Notes: generated by a model not told the origin, from the letters alone. A stretch of 64,000 nt of DNA from Malania oleifera (GCF_029873635.1 NC_080420.1:53621457-53685456), one strand, 5' to 3'. Shown: positions 10,398 to 22,140, counted from the stretch's first letter. Numbers and translations are program-made.

Positions 10398-11494
10398 ATA
10401 GCACTATTTAATAAACACAAGACCACTCAATAAACTCTCAAAATATCAAGATATATCAAGGAAATAAATATTTGAGAGTATTTTGGGCAAAATGAGGTTT
10501 TGAGATAGAGAAGATTTTTGCTAATTATTTTGGCTAATCTTTTTCTTATCCTCACAAATGAAACCATATATATAAGCCAAGACCAAAATATAACCGTTTA
10601 GGACCTATAGGGTATTATTAGAAAAGTTCTAAAATGCTTAGGGAGTATTAACCCAAATTAACTCAATTTACCACAGTTAAATTATTTTTAACCTGGCGAG
10701 GTTTGAGTGGCTGAACCGTGGTTTGGTCGCTCGAATAGATACAGTCATAAAAGGTCTTTAAATAGGTTCGGCAGCTTGAGTGTAGGTTCAGTAGCCCGAA
10801 CAAAAGTCAGAAATATTTGTTCGTAGGTTCGGGTGCCCAGTCCTAGGTTTGGTTAACCAAACTAGCCAATTTGGTTGTTCGAGCCCTATTTTGAACGTGA
10901 TCGTTCAGGTGCCTGGGTAGTTGAAAATGAACCCGAAACAGGTTTGGGTGCTCGAGGGAGATACGCTCAAAATATGTTCGATCACCCGAAGCATGGTCAA
11001 ACTGTTGACTTCTCAACAATTCGAGTGCCCGAGGTGATTTATTCACCTAGGGTTCGGTCGCCCGAGATCTCTCATACTTTCCCTATTTTATCCAAATTTA
11101 TTTCAATTCTTTCCCCTGATAATGTAAGTGATTATGGGGACTTTGTGTACAATGTTTAGGAACTTAGGGTCTTTTCAAGTATGCCCAAAAACCTAGCGTC
11201 AGTCTACCGAAACCTAAGGTCATTCGGTCCCTATGGTCATTCTATGGCTTTTATGAGCTTACAAAACCTACATGCATGACATGTAGAGATTATTACAAAC
11301 CGATATCCTAATTACTATTACAGACCCGTATAATATAAATTACAACAAAAGAAGTCTTCGGGGTCTTTAGACTTTGAGTCTTCATGTGCCAATAGTTGTT
11401 TTGCTAATTATATACTTGCACACAAATTCGAAAGTTATCAAATACCAAGAGTATTTGTCATTATCAAGACCAGTTATGACCTATCAAGTCAACA
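10398..11494 (-). repeat. SIRE-type LTR fragment with palindrome cluster
   Basis: It ends on the plus strand with GTCATTATCAAGACCAG and AAGTCAACA, the same family signature as 53933. A TATA-like ATATATAAG lies at 10566-10576 (promoter reading minus). Between about 10690 and 11075 are many variants of GTTCGGTCGCCCGAAC. No polypurine tract or gag follows on the right, so it is a 5' or solo LTR remnant. Confidence 0.6.
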
Positions 11495-12403
11495 AAAGTT
11501 AATTGTGCAAAGTTCAATTAGGCAAGACTTTGAAATGAACAAACTTCTTCCAGCTTTCACAAGGTCTTCGAATTTAATGCACACAATTTATGGACATATA
11601 GTACCAAATAAGTGTGAGAAACATTCATCTTTTGTGGATAAGTTAATTTTTTCTAATGAATTTGCATCTTCTCTTTCAAATAAAATGTTACTAGAAAAAG
11701 ACTAAAAAAGCCTTCTTTGTTATTTATACATGAACACTTTAAGAATATGACATTTCCAATCTTCATCAATGTTGGATGTCTTACTTCTGGATATGATTTT
11801 CCTTCTAGGAATCGGTTGATCATAGATGCCCTCTCTTTGATCCCACTAATTTCTAGTGCTTATAGTACACTTCTTGTACAATGTTATACTAATATAAAAT
11901 ACAACTTTTCTTAGGAAGAAGAAAAATAGGAATTGCACTGAGAGATGAATGAATAAATTGTTGAAAAAAATTGATTGCTAGCAAGAAAAACTTAAAAGAT
12001 TTTTGTTGACTAAATTACCTGCATATTTCGTGCAATATTATGCACATATTTTATAGGAGGGGGGGGGGGATCTTGTCTTGATAATGGAACATCGTCTCGC
12101 AAATTGCTGAAAGCTTCATTGACAACTAAAAACATATCAGTCAATGAAAATTAATCAGAAAAACAACCATTGGTTCTCTATCTATGCAAGATTACAAAAA
12201 TGAAGGTTGAAGCATTGACATCAAAATAACTTGAAGTCTTGAACAATTAAATAAACAAGGCAAAATGCTAATGTCTACAGAAAAATAGAATACATCTTAT
12301 GCACTATGCAAAAATGTCCATATGGCATAAAATTTGTTTGACACATGTTGCCAATCACAAAAGTCGAGCAACATATAAGATTCATATATTTATAAACAAC
12401 TAT
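11495..12403. other. Unassigned AT-rich flank
   Basis: Nothing convincing is seen. Short open frames at 11505-11705 and 11717-11914 show no recognisable motif. A run of G is at 12057-12069. ACTAT at 12399-12403 is the target duplication of the next element. Confidence 0.5.
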
Positions 12404-14278
12404 TGAAATTAGGAATAGCTTCCCAAGAGGGGGGTGAATTGGTTTTAAAAATTTTCTTTTAGAACTAGTTCTTTTAAGTTGCAAATCTAAGAAACAATCA
12501 CAATCAATCACAACAAGATCAAACTCTCAATTTAAGTAACAATATATGTGAAAATTTGCTGCACTCAGTTTAAGCCCTGTATCACAATTATTTTCCTTCC
12601 CAATGTTCAGCTTTTAAATAAACTTTTAGATTAATAGGTCAAGGATAATCAACCAACGTAGTCCCTTTCGGTTTCCTCAATCAATGCTGATTTATCCAAA
12701 ATGAATTACCTTCCGGTCTATTTAACTACCAAACATTCAGAATTGAAATTTAAAACAACCACGCAGATTATATCCTTCAAAATTAAAGAGTAGAGTAGAG
12801 AAAGAAGAACACAAGGATTTTTACGAGGTTCAGCTTTCTCTCTTGCCTACGTCCTCGCCCTTGGCCAAACCGCCAAAGGATTCACTATTACCGTTCCTTT
12901 ATCAGCCGGAACAAAGCAATTACAAGCACTCCTTGGATAAGGCTAGAGCCTGCCTTCTCCAAACAATCTCTCATTGTTTGGTCCAACGATTCAATACTTA
13001 AATCATCAACAAGCCCTGTTACAATGATAGAAAAACAACACGTACAAACACTTGCTCCTCAAAGAGCTGATTAGTACAAGTTTAAAACACTAATGCACTT
13101 CAGTAAATTCAAAATATGAATTTTCAGGATGAAGCTCTTAGAAATTTATCACCGTGGATATCTTTCAATGAAAGAATCAGCAATTCAATGATCAAACACA
13201 GTGAGACTCAGCAAGAACTTCTTAATTTCGAGCAAGGATGAAAGCAATATAAGGCACTTTCAGAATTTCAGAGTGAGAGAGAGTATAACAGCAGATTGTG
13301 AGCTCTTAATAATCTTGGTGTATAATTCAATGAGTCTTGGGGGTATTTATAGATGTATAAAACCTCTTTTCTTGTTCCCCAAAGGATACTCAGACTTGTT
13401 TCCATAAAATAAACTCATTTAAGTTTCCAAATTTTTGAATTTTTAAAAAATATATCCGTTAGAAAACAAAAAATTTCCGCGAGGCAGACAACTGTGAAGT
13501 CTTGACAGTTATCTGTCCATTAATTATAATGGTAATATTTATAGGCAGAAAGGTAGCAGTCGTCTGTCCTTGAGTGGCAGTCGTCAAGGTGACAGTCGTC
13601 TGTCCATATGATGACAGTCGTCTGTCCATGTGAAATTTTGAGCCTTTTAGTAACATAAAAGGTGGACAGTCGTCTGGTGAAACCTTCACAGACTTCTCAC
13701 CTTTCACTGACAGTCATCTGTGAGAGCCTTGACAGTCGTCTATTAGGCTTCTGTGTTTCAACTTTAAGTCTTTAATTTAGTCAGTCGTATGCCTATAATC
13801 ACATAGTCTGCCAACTGAATAGAATTCTTCCTTAGTCATTTTTTGATTTCTCTCTCATTTTTACTTGGAATATAACTTTGTTTTAACTTTGAAAACATGT
13901 TCCAAGTTATTTTCTTATGGTTTATAAGTCTCTTTGTTTAATGAGCTTCAAAATGAAAACTTCATACTTGAATAAACTTAAAGTATTTTACAGAGACTTG
14001 TCCTAATTTCTCAAAAATTCTCCTTTGTTCTAAACTTTCTTTGTTGTTAATCTCTAATCTCACAGAATATTCTGAACTTTGAGCTCTCATGTTAATCTTC
14101 TTTAATCATCATGCTCTTATGGTCTTCAGACTTTGTTCCATGCTATCAGTTATTAATTCATGCTACATGAGTACCTTTAATCTGAATTCCTAAGAAAACA
14201 CAACACTCAACTAAAGCATGTTAGATCCTACTTGTTTGTTAGCATCAAAATGGAGTATCAAACCTAGTAAGGCCAACA
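12404..14278 (-). repeat. 3' LTR of the SIRE-type element (1875 bp)
   Basis: The minus strand runs TGTTGGCCTT ... CTAATTTCA. The TATA box (minus TATAAATACC) lies at about 13343-13352. A palindrome cluster (GACAGTCGTCTGTC variants) occupies about 13488-13800, upstream of the TATA box. Relative to the other LTR it lacks about 15 bp within this cluster (around 13585), probably a slip between repeats. Confidence 0.93.
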
Positions 14279-14296
14279 ATCTCCCCCTTTTTGATA
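14279..14296 (-). other. Polypurine tract of the SIRE-type element
   Basis: The minus strand reads AAAAAGGGGGAGAT directly before the LTR start TGTTGGCC. Confidence 0.8.
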
Positions 14297-14778
14297 ATGA
14301 CAAACAAGAAGCAAAAATTTTGAGTGGGCCTAAAGACTCCCCCTTTCAATAAGCTTTAATATCATTCATCTTTTATCAATTTCAAGCAAAATTTTGGCTA
14401 AACACTTCTCCCCCTTTGACATCATTAAAAAAAAAATTGAGTATATAATAATCAGGGACAAATAGCAATTAGAGTATGTGTTAAAGTATTAACATCAATT
14501 TATTAAGAATTATGCTCAAATTATAACTCGTAATACTCCCTTTGTCAATCAGCATACTCAAATTTGAACTTGCAAATTTTTCAGATTTATCATTAATATT
14601 AGAACTTATAATACATCATACTAAGAGCAAAACATTTCAAAAAGTTCAGAGTTTCAAAATGAGAATACATATAGAGACTTATAGTCTTTAGTGTACACAT
14701 TCTCTCCTTTTTGTTCAACAAACACAAAAATACATCCAGAATGTAAGCATACAAAAGAGCAAAAACACCAACATAAGT

Positions 14779-15015
14779 CTATATGTCGGAGTTAGTGTCA
14801 CTGTCTTCAGCAATTCCTTTCCTTTTGGATTGCTGTGAACCTTCTTCTTCTTCTTCTTCTTCTTCGTTGCCTTCTTCTTCTTCAGTTGTTGCTTCATTAT
14901 CTCCTGCATCTTCTTCTTTTTCTTCTTCTTCTCCTTCACCTTCTTCAAATTCAGCCTTCCTCATCAAAATTTTTACTATCCTCATTATTTGAATCAGTGT
15001 CATGTTGAGTGACAT
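14779..15015 (-). pseudogene. Acidic, Glu-rich tail fragment near the 3' LTR
   Basis: The minus strand reads a Glu-rich segment caused by a GAA/GAG microsatellite (plus-strand TTC-rich 14838-14940), ending SKRKGIAEDSDTNSDI. It may be the frameshifted C terminus of the extra ORF at 15133-16083. An overlapping Lys-rich frame is an artefact of the same repeat. Confidence 0.4.
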
Positions 15016-15132
15016 GATGCTCTATCTTAGCAATACGAGTGTCTAATGAGGTATACTTGTCATCAATGGTGGAGAGTTATCTTGAAGAGAAGAAAAATTT
15101 TCTCTCATTTCAGAACTGAAGCTAGTATAATT

Positions 15133-16083
15133 CTAATAAAATGGAACAAACCAAGGTGGCATATCAGCTTCTTCAGGAGCTAGACTCCTTGCCTCAGGTG
15201 CAGGTCTTTCCGGTCTATTGCCTCGGAACATCCAACCCTCGGTATACTTCTTGTAACCCATTCGTTTCAATGTAGTAGATGAGAAAACATGATAATGAGT
15301 TCTTTTTACTATTTTTGAAGTAGGAGAGAGGACTTGAAAATGGGCAAAGATCAAGGAAAGAATACAACTGTATGGAAGCCTAATTCTATGAGATTCAAGC
15401 TTCATCACCATCCACTTCAGTATGATACTTGATAAGTCTAGTTTCTTCCCTTTGAGTAAGCACCACATAACAAAACAATCAAAATATGACACATGGTCAA
15501 AAGATGCAGACCTTGGAATAATTTTGTATGCAATGATCTTATGCAGAATTTGTGCCTGAAGATTAAGCTGCTTGCATGGTGGAGGATGTCCAAAATACAC
15601 AGGTGCATCATTCATCACAAGAGGCAGAAATTCTTGTGGTGTAAATCCTTGTTCCATGGTCCAATGCTTCTTAACTGGTGTACACTCAAAATTCCCATGC
15701 TTGATATGGAGAATTTTTCGTAAAGAGTGTGGATTAAGTGTTATCCTTTGACCATAAATTTCAGAGGTAATGCCATCTTCCTTCTTAACCAAATTAGAGT
15801 AAAAAATCTTAATTTGATCTGGATAATACCCTTTTACTTGATGAAGGATAAACTTGTCCTATCCTATAGCTTTGAACATATCTAAAATTTCAGGAAAATT
15901 TTCTTCAAAGAAGGTAACATCTAAAATCTTACAGAACATAGGTTCAATAGATGATAGTTGATTCTGATACAACGACTTTGCATGTGAAGAGACCAGCCAT
16001 TTTTCAATGTCATCATTGCTTGTAGGCCTTGAAGAAGACGAAGAAGTTTTGTCTTTCTTTCCCACAATTTTGGTACGAACCAT
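15133..16083 (-). pseudogene. Extra ORF between pol and 3' LTR (plant transposon-protein-like), one nonsense codon
   Basis: The minus strand starts MVRTKIVGKKDKTSSSSS at ATG 16083. A single TAG (15859-15861) separates the first part from a 219-residue second part in the same frame, so one change accounts for the break. The second part (GITSEIYGQRITLNPHSL ... HKIIAYKIIPRSASFDHVSY ... RLPYSCILSLIFAHF) resembles the 'putative plant transposon protein' family often annotated beside plant retroelements; this is by eye and moderate. I see no signal peptide or clear membrane anchor in this ORF, so the sequence does not support an envelope role. The segment immediately upstream holds a palindrome cluster like that of the LTR promoter. 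Confidence 0.6.
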
Positions 16084-16263
16084 CTTGATAAACAGAAACC
16101 CTAGATATGTATGGAGTAGGGTACGATGGATAATCGGTTTGTGAAGCTTGTAAGAGAAAGATCTAGAAAGAAAGAGAAGAGAAAATGTTTTAGAGGAAGG
16201 AAAACGAATGGTCAGTCGTTTGTAGGGTTTAAAAAGCATGTTTTTAAATGAAAAGTGTCTTAC

Positions 16264-16425
16264 CCTCCGCGAGACAGTCATCTGTCTCTAATTGGACAGT
16301 CGTCTATCCACAAACAGTAGCCTGCCAATTGACTGCGAACTCACTGGCAGTCGTCTGTCTACTATTTTTTACACAGACAGTAGCCTGCCAGTCGTCTATC
16401 ACTTCCCTGGCAATCATCTGTCCTA
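16264..16425 (-). promoter_or_regulatory. Internal palindrome cluster upstream of the extra ORF
   Basis: At least six variants of GACAGTCGTCTGTC occur (for example ACAGTCATCTGTCTC near 16274 and ACAGTCGTCTATCC near 16300). It begins, like the LTR cluster, with TCCGCGAG followed by a CAG motif. On the minus strand it lies about 180 bp upstream of ATG 16083, with AT-rich TTTAAAAA and TTTTTAAACC in between. A promoter role is inference. Confidence 0.5.
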
Positions 16426-16450
16426 ACCAAACTCAGCTTCTTCCCCCTTT

Positions 16451-17290
16451 TTAGTTAACTTCTCTTATATGTAACATACCTAATTCTCGTCGAATAAATA
16501 TAAATTGATCCTCGACTAATGGTTTGGTAAATATATCATCTAATTGAGCATGAGTATTTACAAATTCAAGAGTTGTTTCTTTCTTGTCAACATTATCTCT
16601 TAAAAAATGGTGATGTATATCAATATGTTTAGTTCTTGAATGTGATACTGGATTCTTTGAAATATTTATCGCACTTGTATTATCGCATTTTATGGGGATT
16701 GTTTGGTATTGAATTTTGAAGTCCTTTAATTGTTGTTTCATGTATAAAATTTGAGCACAACAACTCCCAACTGCTATGTATTCTGCTTCAGCTGTAGATA
16801 ATGCTACGAAATTTTGTTTCTTTGAAAACCATGAAACTAATGAGTGTCCTAAAAAGTGGCAAGTTCCACTAGTTCTTTTTCTATTTATTTTGCATCCTAC
16901 ATAATCTGCATCTGAATAACTCATCATTTTGAAATCAGTTCCTTTTGGATACCATAACCCCAAATCAAGTGTGCATAGCAAATATTTAAGAATTCATTTT
17001 ACTGCTGTTTGATGTGATTCCTTAGGAGCCGATTGGAACCTAGCACACATACACACACTGAACATTATATCTGGTCTCCTTGCTGTTAAGTAAAGTAAAC
17101 TTCCTATCATACCTCGATAATGTTTGGAATCAACTTGTTTCCCTTTTTCATCCTTATCTAAACTAGTTGAAGTGCTCATAGGAGTTCCTATAGGTTTACT
17201 TTCTTCCATATCAAACTTCTTTAGCATGTCTTTAATATACTTAGTTTGATTTATGAAAGTTCCATTTTTAGCTTGTTTGATTTTTTCTTT
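16451..17290 (-). pseudogene. C-terminal RT remnant and RNase H of the Copia element
   Basis: The minus strand from 17290 reads IKQAKNGTFINQTKYIKDML, then KPIGTPMS and the YRGMIGSLLYLTARRPDI block that marks the end of Copia RT. The RNase H follows: DADYVGCKINRKRTSGTCHF, SWFSKKQNFVALSTAEAEY and HIDIHHHFLRD. The catalytic YVDD block and everything before it are absent. A stop near 16985 splits the two pieces. Confidence 0.88.
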
Positions 17291-17294
17291 CTAC

Positions 17295-17807
17295 AACTCC
17301 ATTTTGTTATGGAGTCCTAAGTGCAGAAAAATTATGGTTTATTCCATATTCATTACAAAATTTTTCAACATTTTTGTTTCTAAATTCTCTACCTTGATCA
17401 CTCCTAAAGCTTGTTATGTTATAGCCCTTTTCATTTTGTAATTTCTTACATAAAGTAATAAGCATGTTATAGGCTTCAACTTTGTTTGCTAGAAATAATA
17501 CCCAAGTGAATCTTGAATAATCATCCACTATTACAAAAGCATATTGTTTTCCTCCTAGACTTGAGATTCTAATTGGACCAAATAAGTCTAGATGCAACAA
17601 TTCTAGGGGTCTTTTTGTAGAAATGTATTTTTTCTTTTTGAAACTTGTTTTAACTTGCTTTCCCTTTTGACATGCATCACATATCTTGTCTTTTATGAAT
17701 TTTGTATTAGGTAATCCTTTGACAAGATTTTTCTTTAATAAATTGGATAATAGGTCCATGCTAGCATGTCCTAGTTTCCTATGCCATAGCCAACTTATTT
17801 CATTCAT
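17295..17807 (-). pseudogene. GAG-pre-integrase and N-terminal integrase core of the Copia element
   Basis: HHCC zinc region: WHRKLGHASMDLLSNLL ... CDACQKGKQ. The core follows with LHLDLFGPI (first D), FVIVDDYSRFTWV and FRSDQGREF (second D), up to the HNFSALRTP segment. After TPHNKMEL and a TAG the sequence jumps to late RT, so the catalytic E context and C terminus are largely lost. The deletion joint is near 17290. Confidence 0.9.
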
Positions 17808-17813
17808 TGCTTC

Positions 17814-18200
17814 CTAACAAGTTACATTCTGATTTACTAAGTTCTCAAAATTTATACAATACACATTGTTTAACCTATGAGCTATAAACAAAGTTTCATT
17901 GTTCTTAAGATTTTGAATAACACATTTTTCTTTCTTAAAGATTGTTTCGAATCCTTTATCACTTAGTTGACTAATACTTAAAAGGTTATGTTTTAATCCT
18001 TCTACTAATAGCACATTATCTATAGTGAGTGTAGATTATTTACCAATTTTACCAATGCCAATGATTTTACCTTTAGCATTATCGCCGAAGGTGACGTATC
18101 CCCCATCCTTTTGTTTTAATGTAGTGAACTTGGTCTTATTACCGGTCATGTGCCTTGAGCACCCACTGTCCAAGTACCATTTATCCATTGACGGTGTTGT
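17814..18200 (-). pseudogene. Protease region of the Copia element
   Basis: The minus strand near 18175 reads KWYLDSGCSRHMTGN, the Copia aspartic-protease active site (DSG). It is followed by GDNAKGKIIGIGKIGK and LLVEGLKHNLLSISQL, typical of the protease-integrase junction. A stop near 18033 interrupts the frame. Confidence 0.88.
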
Positions 18201-18308
18201 CCTAAAGCATACCTACAATGGAGGATTTTTTGTGTTAGTCTTTGAAACCCAAATTCTTTTAATTTTCTTTGTTTTGTTGTTAGTTCCATTATTGACTTTC
18301 CATTCTCC

Positions 18309-19984
18309 TTACACTTTAACATACTTCCTCTTTAGTGGGCAATTAAACATTACATGACCTTTAGTCTTGTACATATAGCAAGTGGTGTGTTCATGCTTGT
18401 TGTTTGATGAAGTGCTAGCATAATATTTAGCTTCCTTAACAAAGTATCTCATGTATAGCTTTTTGTTCTTTTTATTTGTTTTACCATTGTAGCCTATACC
18501 TTCTTTGTTCCCATGAAGCCTTTGCTGTCCAATCATCTTTTCAAAGTTTTCTTTTCCTTTGGTAAAGTTATAGATAATATTTTATTTATCCTCTACTTCC
18601 TTTTTGAGTTCATTTACTTCTAAATCCTTTTTATTTAAACTATTTTTATGAGTTTGGCCTAATTCTTGAGTTGTTATATCTATTTTTTCTTCCAACTTCT
18701 TAATACAAGAATTTTTTTATTCTTCAATAGCTTTGAATGATTCAAGTTGCTTCACTAGATCTTTATTTTGATCTTTCAAATTTATATTTCTCTTAGAAAT
18801 TTTTATGAATCTTTTATGCAAAGAAAACAACTCAACTTGCAATTCCTTATAGGAAGGCATGTTGTCACATGACTCATCGCACGACTCATTTTGAGATTCT
18901 ATAAAGGAATAGTAGGAGTTTACCTCTTCATCATTCACTATGAAACATATGTTTGTCATCTCTTGTCCGCTTGATTCATTTTTCTGTCTCTTTGGAGCTT
19001 GAATCATCTCATGTAGCTTTCATAGCTTCCTTCTTTTTCTTCTTGTCTTTCTTGAACAACGAACAATCTAGTTTGATATGCCCTAGTTTCTTGCAGTGAT
19101 AACATATTGGAGGTTCATTCTTACTTTTATTTTCCTTCCTACTTGTCTCTCCTTTTTCAGGTTTCTTTTTATTGAACTTCCCAGGAAATCTTTTATTTCT
19201 TCTATAAAATTTTCCTAGTCTCTTAGTGATGAAAGCCAATTCATCTTGATCTAAGTCACTTGTCTCACTTTCTTCTTCACTAGAGCTGTGGCTAGAGGCT
19301 TTTAGTGAAATGGATCTTTTATGCTTTGGTTTAGTATTCCTTTCTTTTAAAGTCATTTCATAGATAAGAAGTGAACCTATGAGTTCATTTAAAGAGGTAG
19401 TCTTAAGGTTTCTACCTTTAGTGATAGCCATAACCTTTGGTTCCCATATTGAGGGAAGGCCTCTTAGGATTTTTCTAATCATTTCGTAGGTAGTATAAGT
19501 TTTCCCTAAGGCACTTATGTGGGTAAATCTGGTGTACATACTTGATATTGTTTCATCAAAATTCATCTTGAATGCTTCATATTCGCTTGTTAACATGTCT
19601 ATCATGTTGTCTCTAACATCAATAGTTCCTTCATATGTCACTTCTAATTTGTCCCATATTTCTTTAGCCGTTGTGCATGCCATGACCCTATTAAATTCGT
19701 TAGCATCTAAGGCACAATATAAAGCATTTATAGCATTTGAATTGATTTGAAGCATTTTATAATCTAAATCGATCATATCCTTTTTTTCTTTTGGAATCTG
19801 TTTTCCATCAACTGTTTTGGTGGGAATAAGGTCTCCATCCATAACTACTTCCCATGCTCTCCAATCCATGTGTTGGAGATAGATTTGCATTCTCTTTTTC
19901 CAAAACGTATAATTATGTCCACAAAAGATTGGGATGAGTTGAGGATTGGCCTTCACCGAAGGGTGCTACTCCTCTATTTGCCAT
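18309..19984 (-). pseudogene. Gag of the Copia element with zinc knuckles, frameshifted
   Basis: The natural ATG is probably at 19984 (MANRGVAPFGEGQSS). A one-base shift near 19945 leads into the long open frame ending at 19009: FCGHNYTFWKKRMQIYLQ, YEMIRKILRGLP and a zinc knuckle CYHCKKLGHIKLDC near residue 285. Downstream pieces at 18717-19007 (NICFIVNDEEVNSY, then a coiled-coil-like segment) and 18309-18536 continue gag. The latter has a second, degenerate knuckle CYMYKTKGHVMFNC, where tyrosine replaces the second cysteine. The UBN2-type gag fits the SIRE lineage. Confidence 0.88.
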
Positions 19985-20026
19985 TTGATCTTTTTATAGT
20001 TTCTTGTTAAGAATTACTATAACTAA

Positions 20027-20039
20027 GCTTTGATACCAA
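20027..20039 (-). other. Primer-binding site (tRNA-iMet type) of the SIRE-type element
   Basis: The minus strand reads TTGGTATCAAAGC directly after the LTR end, one base off the usual TGGTATCAGAGC. Confidence 0.85.
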
Positions 20040-20040
20040 T

Positions 20041-21935
20041 TGAAATTAGGAATAGCTTCCTAAGAGGGGGCGGGGGGAATTGGTTTTAAAAATTTTCTTT
20101 TAGAACTAGTTCTTTTAAGTTGCAAATCTAAGAAACAATCACAATCAATCACAACAAGATCAAACTCTCAATTTAAGTAACAATATATGTGAAAATTTGC
20201 TGCACTCAGTTTAAGCCCTGTATCACAATTATTTTTCTTCCCAATGTTCAGCTTTTAAATAAACTTTCAAATTAATAGGTCAAGGATAATCAATCAACGT
20301 AGTCCCTTTCGGTTTCCGCAATCAATGCTGATTTATCCAAAATGAATTACCTTTCGGTCTATTTAACTACCAAACATTCAGAATTGAAATTTAAAATAAC
20401 CACGCAGATTATATCCTTGAAAATTAAAGAGTAAAGTAGAGAAAGAAGAACACAAGGATTTTTACGAGGTTTGGCTTCAACACAGCCTACGTCCTTGCCC
20501 TTGGCCAAACCGCCAAAGGATTCACTATTACCGTTCCTTTATCAGCCGGAACAAAGCAATTACAAGCACTCCTTGGATAAGGCTAGAGCTTGCCTTCTCC
20601 AAACAATCTCCCCTTGTTTGGTCCAATGATTCAATACTCAAATCATCAACAAACCCTGTTACAATTATAGAAAAACAACACGTACAAACACTTGCTCCTC
20701 AAAGAGCTGATTAGTACAAGTTTAAAACACTAATGCACTTCTAGTAAATTCAAAATATAAATTTTTAGGATGAAGCTCTTAGAAATTTATCATTGTGGAT
20801 ATCTTTTAATGAAAGAATCAACAATTCAATGATCAAACACAGTGAGATTCAGCAAGAACTTCTTAATTTCGAGCAAGGATGAAAGTAATATGAGGCACTT
20901 TCAGAATTTCAGAGTGAGAGAGAGTATAACAGCAGATTTTGAGCTCTTAATAATCTTGATGTATAATTCAATGAGTCTTGGGGGTATTTATAGATGTATA
21001 AAACCTCTTTGCTTGTTCCTCAAAGGATACTCAGACTTGTTTTCATAAAATAAACTCATTTAAGTTTCCAAATTTTTGAATTTAAAAAATATATCCGATG
21101 GAAAACAAAAAATTTCCACGAGGCAGACGACTGTGAACTCTTGACAGTCGTCTGTCCATTAATTATAACGGTAATATTCATAGGCAGAAAGGTGGCAGTC
21201 GTCTGTCCCTTGAGTGGCAGTCGTCTATCATCAAAATATAAGGTGACAGTCGTCTATCCATATGATGACAGTTGTCTGTCCATGTGAAATTTTGAGCCTT
21301 TTAGTAACATATAAGGTGGACAGTCATCTGGTGAAACCTTCATAGACTTCTCACCTTTCACTGACAGTCATCTGTGAGAGCCTTGATAGTCATCTATCAG
21401 GCTTCTGTGTTTCAACTTTAAGTCTTTAATTTAGTTAGTCGTCTGCCTATAACCACACAGTCGTCTGTCAACTAAACAGATTTCTTCCTTAGTCACTTTT
21501 TGATTTCTCTCTCATTTTTACTTGGAATATAAATTTGTTTTAACTTTGAAAACATGTTCCAAGTTATTTTCTTATGGTCTCTAAGTCTCTTTATTTAATG
21601 AGCTTCAAAATGAAAACTTCATACTTGAATAAACTTCAAGTACTTTACAGAGACTTGTCCTAATTTTTCAAAAATTCTCCTTTGTTTTGAACTTTCTTTG
21701 TTGCTAATCTCTAATCTCACAGAATATTTTGAACTTTGAGCTCTCATGTTAATTTTCTTTAATCATTACGCTTTTATGGTCTTCAGACTTTGTTCCATGC
21801 TATTAGTTATTGATTCATGCTATATGAGTACCTTCAATCTGAATTCCTGAGAAAACACAACATTCAACTAAAGCATGTTAGATCCTACTTATTTGTTAGC
21901 ATCAAAATGGAGTATCAAACCTAGTAAGGCCAACA
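20041..21935 (-). repeat. 5' LTR of the SIRE-type element (1895 bp)
   Basis: It aligns along its whole length with 12404-14278, with scattered substitutions and small indels. The TATA box (minus) is near 20984-20993 and the palindrome cluster at about 21118-21475. The target duplication ACTAT follows at 21936-21940. Confidence 0.93.
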
Positions 21936-21940
21936 ACTAT

Positions 21941-22140
21941 TGATGGAGCACACACGTCGTGCAACCCATGTTAATTTAAAAACAAAAAAGTAATAAAATT
22001 ATAATTTATACTATACTAGATATAAAATAGCAAAGACACTAAAACATGTGAAAGCTTATATTTTTTTAATCAAAAGATAAAATGGGGAGTATATGTGAAT
22101 CTGAAAAATTATTATTATTAGATCAATTATTTACAGAAAA
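21941..22140. other. AT-rich flank, nothing recognised
   Basis: This is flanking sequence of the Copia insertion. No motif was seen. Confidence 0.4.

Larger units (their letters stand above)
12404..21935 (-). mobile_element. SIRE-type Ty1/copia retrotransposon, full span with TSD ACTAT, internally deleted
   Basis: Two long direct LTRs (12404-14278 and 20041-21935) flank an internal region read on the minus strand: primer-binding site, gag with zinc knuckle, protease DSG, integrase, a small end of RT with RNase H, an extra ORF and a polypurine tract. The same 5 bp, ACTAT, lie at 12399-12403 and 21936-21940, so this is a single intact insertion. PR-IN-RT-RH order defines Copia. Very long LTRs and a gene after pol fit the SIRE/Maximus lineage. 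Most of RT and the C-terminal integrase are deleted near 17290, so it needs helper enzymes or was deleted after insertion. Confidence 0.92.

Noticed and set aside
14715..14948. Lys-rich minus-strand frame
   Set aside because: It is another reading frame of the TTC/GAA microsatellite that also yields the Glu-rich stretch.
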